From a virus: a stretch of 64,000 nt of DNA. The position numbers and the translations under genes are program-made. The notes beneath the pieces are model-generated. The model was given only the letters and a program-made list of their open reading frames with translations. It was not told where the DNA came from and ran no database searches. Every line of letters begins with the position of its first letter. The first letter of the stretch is position 1. This document shows positions 58,816 to 64,000 of the stretch, in pieces. The stretch spans positions 1-64,000 of the IMG/VR virus record IMGVR_UViG_3300018916_000001; one strand, written 5' to 3'.

Positions 58816-59298
58816 ATGATTTATTTCGGGATGAATAGTATAAGTCTTAGAGCTGTTACAAAACTATTTAATAAAAAAGATAAAGATAAGGATAAAAACT
58901 TTAAATCTAAAAAAATGTTAATACCCAAAAAAGTTCTCTATAATTTTGACTTTACTAATAATATTGAATTTGGCAGAAATAAAGGTTCTAAAGATAAAAG
59001 AAAGAGAATAGTTAAAAATAATTCTAGTGCAGAAGGTCAAGCACCCTTACTTCCTATAGGTCAAGAACGTACTGGTCATAAATATTATCAGAAACGTAGA
59101 GCATTAGCTTATGTAGGAGGTGCAACTCTTGGCGGAGGAATTATAGGTGGTCTTATTGGTGGAAAATTTAGAACTAATAAAGCTGTTAATACAGGTATTC
59201 TATTAGGTAGCGTTTTAACAGGAGGTAGCGTTTTACTAGATCATGCAAAAAATAAATATAGCCCATTTTATCAAAAAAACTTATTTAAAAAGAAATAA
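58816..59298 (+). CDS. Glycine-zipper protein, signature motif internal
   Basis: 160 residues. The signature (NNIEFGRNKGSKDKRKRIV) sits at ~46-64, so the true start may be a later ATG (e.g. MLIPKKV at 34). C-terminal membrane-like segment AYVGGATLGGGIIGGLIGGK and GILLGSVLTGGSVLL. Basic tail FKKK. Same class as 57995 and 63374. Confidence 0.6.
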   Translation: MIYFGMNSISLRAVTKLFNKKDKDKDKNFKSKKMLIPKKVLYNFDFTNNIEFGRNKGSKDKRKRIVKNNSSAEGQAPLLPIGQERTGHKYYQKRRALAYVGGATLGGGIIGGLIGGKFRTNKAVNTGILLGSVLTGGSVLLDHAKNKYSPFYQKNLFKKK

Positions 59299-59300
59299 TT

Positions 59301-60065
59301 ATGACTAAGACTAAACTTAAGATTATTAATAGAACTCCATTAAAAAGTAGAGCTATACCATTTATTGAGTTACAACCACGTTATCTCTATTGGTTAGATA
59401 CTAATACTGAAATTGATGTAGAAATTATACGAGAGAAAGACGCTCATTATGAAGTTAAGCTATATACTAACTTTCCTGATTCACCTGTAGGTATTAGAAC
59501 TTGGTTTATCTATAAGGAACACGTAGAAGTAATAGAAGACAAAAAGAAATCTAGTAAGAATATACTTAAGACTGATTATTATTATCAACTAGACAATAAT
59601 TATCATCCTTATACATCTTGCTTTTTAACTTGTGTAGCAATGCTCTTATCTTTCTATAAGGTGAAGGTAACGCCAGATGAACTATATAATAAATGTCTAG
59701 ATTTAGGATACGACAGGTTTTCTCACCAAGATATTGTAGCTATCCTTAAAATCTATGGAGTTAATTATTATGCTACTACTTCTGGTACTTTTGAAGAGTT
59801 AAAAAAAGTATTACAAACTGCTCCAGTAATTATTGGTACTTATCTCACTGAAGCTAGTCATATTGTATTAGCAGTTGGCTATGATGACTCTGCTTATGAT
59901 GGGCGAGGTGCAATTATAGCTAACGATCCTTATGGAGAATTTACTCATAACGGTTATATACATACTCCTACAGCAGGGAAAGGTACTTTATACTCTTATT
60001 CTCTAATGGCTCAGGTAGCTGCACCAGAAGGTAATGGAAATTATTGGTTACATTTACCGGAATAA
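59301..60065 (+). CDS. SH3-like plus C39-family cysteine peptidase
   Basis: 254 residues. Residues 25-80 look like a bacterial SH3-type domain (LYWLDTNTEIDVEIIREKDA). The rest fits Peptidase_C39_2: Gln96, Cys107 in TSCFLTCVAMLL, His187 in ASHIVLAVGYDD, Asp209 in IIANDPYGEF. Such proteins cleave peptide bonds in cell wall or proteins. With the small membrane protein next door it could form a lysis or cell-entry pair; position inside the virion module favours a virion-associated enzyme. Confidence 0.8.
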   Translation: MTKTKLKIINRTPLKSRAIPFIELQPRYLYWLDTNTEIDVEIIREKDAHYEVKLYTNFPDSPVGIRTWFIYKEHVEVIEDKKKSSKNILKTDYYYQLDNNYHPYTSCFLTCVAMLLSFYKVKVTPDELYNKCLDLGYDRFSHQDIVAILKIYGVNYYATTSGTFEELKKVLQTAPVIIGTYLTEASHIVLAVGYDDSAYDGRGAIIANDPYGEFTHNGYIHTPTAGKGTLYSYSLMAQVAAPEGNGNYWLHLPE

Positions 60066-60069
60066 AACA

Positions 60070-60357
60070 ATGAAACACAAAATGAAGCGTTCTCTATATT
60101 TCACTAAAACATTTTTATTTTCTCTTTTACTTTATTTATCTGTTATCTATACTCCATTAATTAACTTCGCTTATGAACATAAATTGAGTAGAGGAGATTT
60201 AGAAGCTATAGTTATAGGTACTTTTAGTTTCTTAGGAGTTAGTAATGGTAGGTTGAGAGTTAACGAAGATATTAGAAAAAGTGCTGAAACGGGAGAACCT
60301 GTAGGATTACTTACAACTAAAGTAGTTCCTAGTAAGAGAAAAGAAGAAGAGGTATAA
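60070..60357 (+). CDS. Small membrane protein, holin-like
   Basis: 95 residues from ATG 60070. Basic start (KHKMKRSLYFTK), membrane segment TFLFSLLLYLSVIYTPLINF, then a second, weaker hydrophobic segment AIVIGTFSFLGVSNG, and a charged tail (KRKEEEV). Size and topology fit a holin, next to the C39 peptidase. Alternative: virion membrane component. No family confirmed. Confidence 0.55.
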   Translation: MKHKMKRSLYFTKTFLFSLLLYLSVIYTPLINFAYEHKLSRGDLEAIVIGTFSFLGVSNGRLRVNEDIRKSAETGEPVGLLTTKVVPSKRKEEEV

Positions 60358-60361
60358 GTTA

Positions 60362-61906
60362 ATGGTTATATTTAGTCTATTACTTGAAAAAGTTGAAGAT
60401 GATTATTACTATCGATATATTAGCGACAACATTACTTATTACATACCTTCATACAAAACTGATAGACTGAATAAACCTATTAGCGAATTTGAGTCTTTTG
60501 AAGATTATACAAGCATCTCTGAATTTTTAAATAGAGTATATAACGAAAATGAGTATAGCGAAGATTATGTAGTAAAAGAAGCTAAAGATACAAAAGAAAT
60601 ATCTATAACAATAATGGGGTATAAATATAAAAACTTCATTGTTCTTATAGGAAGTCAAAAATCAGATATTTTACTAGAAGAAACTTTATTTAAAGAAGAC
60701 TATATATTTCTAGTTAGATGGGTAGGTAATAAAGAAGATTTAATAGATGATATATCAGATAATGTAGTTAATCTTTTAGGATATAGCAAACAAGAAATAC
60801 TATCTAAACCTTATATAGATTTTTTACATCCTGATGATATTGACTTATTTAATCAAGAGTTAACTGAACATATAAAAGAAAATACTGCTTCTTTCTATCA
60901 AAGATATAGATTATTAGCTAAATCTGGAAAAGCTATCACTATTCTCGATCATTCATGTCAGATCTTTAAAGGAAATACTAAGACTATCATTGGTTATCTA
61001 AGAGATATCACTGTAGAAACTCAAATCTCTACTCAATTGAAAGAACTTATTAACTTAGATGAAGAAGATTTTAATAGTAGTCTTCTAATTAAGATTGAAT
61101 GGGATTCTGAATATCGAATAGTTCGTTGGAATACTGAAGCTCAAGATTTAATTGGTTGGGGTCACGAAATTCTTGGTAAAAGTATTAGAGAACTCAACTT
61201 ATTTTCTGATGCAGATTCTATTAAGATGCAAGGTCAATTTAAAAGATTATTTGCAAGAGAAGTAGATAACGTAATTAGTAGTTTTAGAATTCAAAAGAAA
61301 GAAGGAGGATTTATAGATACTAAATGGTCTAATCGTTTAATTACTAGAGAAGGTAAATTGAGAGTTGTATCTTCCGTCATAGATAAAAGTCAAGAAACTC
61401 TATTAACTACTCGCTTAGATGAGATGGAAGGTCGTTCTGACTTACTTCTAAAAACTCTAGAAAATACTCATTTATCTAATGATGTCTTTACTAAATTAAT
61501 GCACAATCCTCTCACTGGAAATCCTGAAGGACTTATTAAAGCTGAGATTATCATTAGAAAATTAGAAGAAGAGATTACTAGATTGAATAATACGATTTTC
61601 TACAATAACGATAATAATTTGATGAGTGACATTGCTTTCTTAAAGAATGAGGAACGTGTACTAAAAGATAAAATTAATAAAGTAGAAGAAAGTAATAAAA
61701 AGTTATCTGAACAGTTAGATGATTTATTAAACGTAAATATATTAACTCTATTTAAGAATTTAGATTTTAAAAAAGTTGTAGCAATAATTATATCGGGTTA
61801 TTTAATATTCGGTCAGTTTGTACCTGCTCTATATCCAAGATTAGTTAAACCTTTATTCCAAGAATATAATCGAGAAATGAAAGAGATTGAAGGTGATAAA
61901 AAATAA
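60362..61906 (+). CDS. Tandem PAS-domain, coiled-coil, membrane-anchored protein
   Basis: 514 residues. Two PAS domains: ~112-222 (FLVRW, VVNLLGYSKQEILSKPYIDF then LHPDD, YRLLAKSGK, IIGYLRDITVE) and ~240-345 (RIVRWNTEAQDLIGWGHEIL, SFRIQKKEGG, VVSSVIDKS). Then a coiled coil (~395-458) and one membrane helix (~470-490, KVVAIIISGYLIFGQFVPAL). There is no kinase, GGDEF or HTH. PAS domains sense redox, light or ligands. Translation-coupled to structural genes, so probably virion-linked or late. Very unusual for a phage. Confidence 0.8.
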   Translation: MVIFSLLLEKVEDDYYYRYISDNITYYIPSYKTDRLNKPISEFESFEDYTSISEFLNRVYNENEYSEDYVVKEAKDTKEISITIMGYKYKNFIVLIGSQKSDILLEETLFKEDYIFLVRWVGNKEDLIDDISDNVVNLLGYSKQEILSKPYIDFLHPDDIDLFNQELTEHIKENTASFYQRYRLLAKSGKAITILDHSCQIFKGNTKTIIGYLRDITVETQISTQLKELINLDEEDFNSSLLIKIEWDSEYRIVRWNTEAQDLIGWGHEILGKSIRELNLFSDADSIKMQGQFKRLFAREVDNVISSFRIQKKEGGFIDTKWSNRLITREGKLRVVSSVIDKSQETLLTTRLDEMEGRSDLLLKTLENTHLSNDVFTKLMHNPLTGNPEGLIKAEIIIRKLEEEITRLNNTIFYNNDNNLMSDIAFLKNEERVLKDKINKVEESNKKLSEQLDDLLNVNILTLFKNLDFKKVVAIIISGYLIFGQFVPALYPRLVKPLFQEYNREMKEIEGDKK

Positions 61907-62121
61907 TGCAACTTAAATTTTTAGGTAATATAGAATTTAGTAAAACTAATGCTGAAGGTAGAAAACGTTATAAAAGAAAATCTAAAGTCAATAATCCAAA
62001 TAATGAACTTCTAATACGTAAAGATAGAAGAGATGGTTTCAAAACTAAAATTAAAACTGTAGAAGAAGGTAGAAAATGGATAAATACTTTCCTAAATTTA
62101 AAGAGATATTTTAATAATTAA
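61906..62121 (+). CDS. Small signature protein
   Basis: 71 residues: QLKFLGNIEFSKTNAEGRKR then YKRKSKVNNPNNELL. It carries both parts of the shared signature (F-L-G-x-I-E-F-S-K and K-R-Y-K-R-K-S-K) but no membrane segment. One-base overlaps with both neighbours. Confidence 0.65.
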   Translation: MQLKFLGNIEFSKTNAEGRKRYKRKSKVNNPNNELLIRKDRRDGFKTKIKTVEEGRKWINTFLNLKRYFNN

Positions 62122-62708
62122 TGTATAAATATATAACAATTGAGAAAATTCAGAGAAGTTTAGGTAGGAGAGCTAATGTATTTAGTAGTGATTTAATTCC
62201 TAGTGATAATGTATCTGTCATATCTAGCAATATAGATGTTGAATTAATACATGATTTAATAGTTAGAAATGAAACTCTTATAGATACGTATTTTGGAATG
62301 ATTTATGTTCTTCCTATAGATATTAGAGATATTCCACTTATCGAACCTATATTAGAAGGTTTTGTTATTAATGATTTAATGATGAGAGTTTATGACCAAG
62401 GAATGATTGCTTCTCTAGGTGGAGATGGAGGATTTGGTTCTACTATATATCAAAAAGCTAAAGAATTACTTAAAGGATATTTTATTGGTACGGGCATTTA
62501 TATACCAGGAATATCAGCACCAGAAGATAATGGATATGGAAAAGAAGCTTATCCTTTACTTCTACCTTATACACCTCAATTAACTAATAGAAGAGATAAT
62601 ATTACTAGGAACTATACAGTAATAGGAACTTATCAAAATAATAGAAGAAATATGGAATTTGATTTTCAAGATAATAGAAGATATTTAGGAGTTGAAAGAC
62701 CATTTTAA
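62121..62708 (+). CDS. Putative head-tail connector (DUF1320/Gp36-like)
   Basis: 195 residues. YITIEKIQRSLGRRANVFSS, SNIDVELIHDLIVRNETLID, TYFGMIYVLPI, and LEGFVINDLMMRVYDQGM follow the helical pattern of Mu gp36/DUF1320 connectors (Y-x-T-x-x-D-I...A...I-D-x-x-L-x-x-x-Y-x-x-P). The C-terminal 60 residues (Asn/Arg-rich) are extra. Medium-weak resemblance. Confidence 0.5.
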   Translation: MYKYITIEKIQRSLGRRANVFSSDLIPSDNVSVISSNIDVELIHDLIVRNETLIDTYFGMIYVLPIDIRDIPLIEPILEGFVINDLMMRVYDQGMIASLGGDGGFGSTIYQKAKELLKGYFIGTGIYIPGISAPEDNGYGKEAYPLLLPYTPQLTNRRDNITRNYTVIGTYQNNRRNMEFDFQDNRRYLGVERPF

Positions 62709-62733
62709 TTTACTCATTTAAATAATATAAACT

Positions 62734-63042
62734 ATGAAATTTTTAGGTCAAATAGAATTTAGTAAAAAAGTAAAGAAAAGTCAAATGTGGAGTCCTGAAG
62801 TAGCTAAGACTAATCTAGCTATTACTACAGGTTTAGGTGGAGGTATTGGGTATCTAGAAGGAATGAAATCAAATTCTAGAAAAGGAATGCTAACTAATAA
62901 TCCCGTTAGAGCTATTAGTGGTAAAGGTTGGAAACGTAAACTTGTAGGAGCAACATTAGGTGCAGGATTATCTGCTGGAGTGGGTTATGCAATTTATAAA
63001 AACAACCCGTATAGTCCTATAGGTAAAAAGAAAAATAAGTAA
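62734..63042 (+). CDS. Small glycine-zipper signature protein
   Basis: 102 residues. N-terminus KFLGQIEFSKKVKKSQMWS, then two Gly-rich segments: AITTGLGGGIGYLEGMKSN and VGATLGAGLSAGVGYAIYK, and basic tail KKKNK. Close in layout to 63042. Membrane-active virion protein suspected. Confidence 0.65.
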   Translation: MKFLGQIEFSKKVKKSQMWSPEVAKTNLAITTGLGGGIGYLEGMKSNSRKGMLTNNPVRAISGKGWKRKLVGATLGAGLSAGVGYAIYKNNPYSPIGKKKNK

Positions 63043-63377
63043 TGATACGATTTCTAGGTCAATACACGGAATTTTCAAACTCTTTTACTAAGAATATGAT
63101 TAGAGAAAATGACAGATCTCTAACAAATGTTAATGGTAAGAAAGTAAATCTAAGTCACTTAGGTCTAATGAGTGCGTTAGGTGCTTATGGTGGATATGAG
63201 TCTGGCAAACTAGGTAATATGTTAAAAACCAAAAAGAATATAGCTGGTAAAGGTCTTAAAGCTAAGGTAATAGGTACTGCTCTAGGAACTGGATTAACTG
63301 GTGGGCTTAGCTATTATTTACAAACTAGAGATAGAGATGGACGTTCAGATAAAGGTAAAAAGAGGATTAATAAATGA
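63042..63377 (+). CDS. Small glycine-zipper signature protein
   Basis: 111 residues. N-terminus IRFLGQYTEFSNSFTKN, Gly-rich helices GLMSALGAYGGYESGKLGN and GTALGTGLTGGLSYYL, Lys/Arg-rich tail. Paralog of 62734. TAATG coupling. Unknown function. Confidence 0.65.
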   Translation: MIRFLGQYTEFSNSFTKNMIRENDRSLTNVNGKKVNLSHLGLMSALGAYGGYESGKLGNMLKTKKNIAGKGLKAKVIGTALGTGLTGGLSYYLQTRDRDGRSDKGKKRINK

Positions 63378-63865
63378 GTAGTATATATTTTGTTGGCTCT
63401 ACTAATACTGAATATGGTAGAGGAAAAGATAAAACTAAACGTAAAAGCCGTATTGGAAAGATTACTGGTGCTGCGGGTGGCCTAGCTACAGGTTTATTAG
63501 CTGGAAAAACCTTAACCAGTGGAGCAGTAGGAGCTTTAGCTGGTGCAGGAGCAGGAATGTTAGTAGATAAAGACATAGACAGAGAGAAGAAAAGATTTGA
63601 AAAAACAAAACGACCTCTTAGTTTGAATGGGAAAGTTAATAATGACTTTATTAGTGGAACAAAAGCTTTAGGTACTACTGGAGTGGGTTTAGGTGGATTA
63701 GGTGGTGGACTTATAGGTAAAGGTCTAAAAAATAAAGCTAAGTTAGCATTGATGGGGGCCGCTCTTGGAGGTGTTGGAGGAGCTGGAATTGGTGGATTAG
63801 GAGGAATAGCGAGTGGAGCAATCAGAGCTAAACTACAACCCAATAGTAAGAAAAAGAAAAAATAA
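63374..63865 (+). CDS. Glycine-zipper signature protein
   Basis: 163 residues. N-terminus IYFVGSTNTEYGRGKDKTKR then KSRIGKITG, close to 57995. Long glycine-zipper segments: AAGGLATGLLAGKTLTSGAV then GALAGAGAGMLV, and a second GLGGLGGGLIGKGL...GAALGGVGGAGIGGLGGI. Basic tail. The strongest membrane-inserting candidate of the set. Confidence 0.65.
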   Translation: MSSIYFVGSTNTEYGRGKDKTKRKSRIGKITGAAGGLATGLLAGKTLTSGAVGALAGAGAGMLVDKDIDREKKRFEKTKRPLSLNGKVNNDFISGTKALGTTGVGLGGLGGGLIGKGLKNKAKLALMGAALGGVGGAGIGGLGGIASGAIRAKLQPNSKKKKK

Positions 63866-64000
63866 TGAATATAGGTCGTGGTAAAGACAAGAAGAAAAGA
63901 AAAAGTAGATTACTACAACTAGGTACTAAAGCTTTAGCTGTTATAACTGCGGGAAATCCTATAGACCGAGAAACTGTTAGATATAATAAGCAAGGCCCTA
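63864..64000 (+). CDS. Signature protein, cut by right window edge
   Basis: Partial, 45 codons: MNIGRGKDKKKRKSRLLQLG then TKALAVITAGNP. Begins directly with the GRGKDKxKRKSR part of the signature. Overlaps the stop of the 63374 gene (TAATG). Confidence 0.6.

Noticed and set aside
63367-63843. Long minus-strand open frame, Pro/Ala-rich
   Set aside because: It is the antisense shadow of the glycine-zipper gene 63374-63865; Gly codons (GGN) read as Pro/Ala on the other strand. No RBS or neighbours on that strand.
1-64000. CRISPR array, integrase, transposase or ins sequence
   Set aside because: No regularly spaced direct repeats, no DDE/tyrosine recombinase motifs and no terminal inverted repeats typical of IS elements were seen.

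Overview
The window is an AT-rich segment of a tailed double-stranded DNA phage. It carries a terminase, a prohead protease, an HK97/E-type major capsid protein and a MuF-like head protein in one module, surrounded by densely packed small genes with ATGA or TAATG overlaps. No integrase, rRNA or CRISPR array was seen. A cyanobacterial host is plausible (a KGYVRKGKFV-type basic motif, a MoxR/VWA pair, a C39 peptidase), but nothing here proves the host.

Layout. (1) 1-17.9 kb, minus strand: accessory and nucleotide-metabolism genes, including a GIY-YIG homing-type endonuclease and a nuclease-less relative of its C-terminal repeats, dNMP kinase, a leucine-rich-repeat protein, an AAA+ ATPase, a VWA protein next to a MoxR-type ATPase, and a methyltransferase-like protein. 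(2) 17.9-24.8 kb, minus strand: a visibly less AT-biased operon with a 1,081-residue protein of unknown function and three tRNA-like elements, one with a CUA (amber) anticodon. (3) 24.9-25.7 kb: a non-coding divergence region, followed by a terS-like gene on the plus strand. (4) 26.4-45.6 kb, mostly minus strand: an accessory region of short genes that fall into several in-house paralogous families, plus Nudix, MazG, ClpP-like and metallophosphoesterase enzymes and an isolated plus-strand SF2 helicase. (5) 45.6-64 kb, plus strand: the morphogenesis module. Its order is terL, MuF-like protein, alpha/beta-hydrolase-like protein, prohead protease, scaffold-like protein, capsid proteins, connectors, SH3-C39 peptidase, small membrane protein, PAS-PAS-coiled-coil-membrane protein, and a series of small glycine-zipper proteins with a shared N-terminal motif.

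The most unusual content is in the structural module. At least nine small proteins carry a recurrent N-terminal signature (F-L/I/V-G...E-F-S-K and/or GRGKDKxKRKSR), most with glycine-zipper membrane-like helices, and a membrane-anchored tandem PAS sensor is embedded among them. This is consistent with a packaged or ejected membrane-active protein set, but that function is inference.

In the accessory regions many short genes are interrupted by single-base shifts, mostly in short A or T runs, and one by an in-frame TGA. Whether these are sequencing indels, gene decay or recoding needs read-level data. I could not run homology searches or fold calculations; all family calls are from motifs read by eye.
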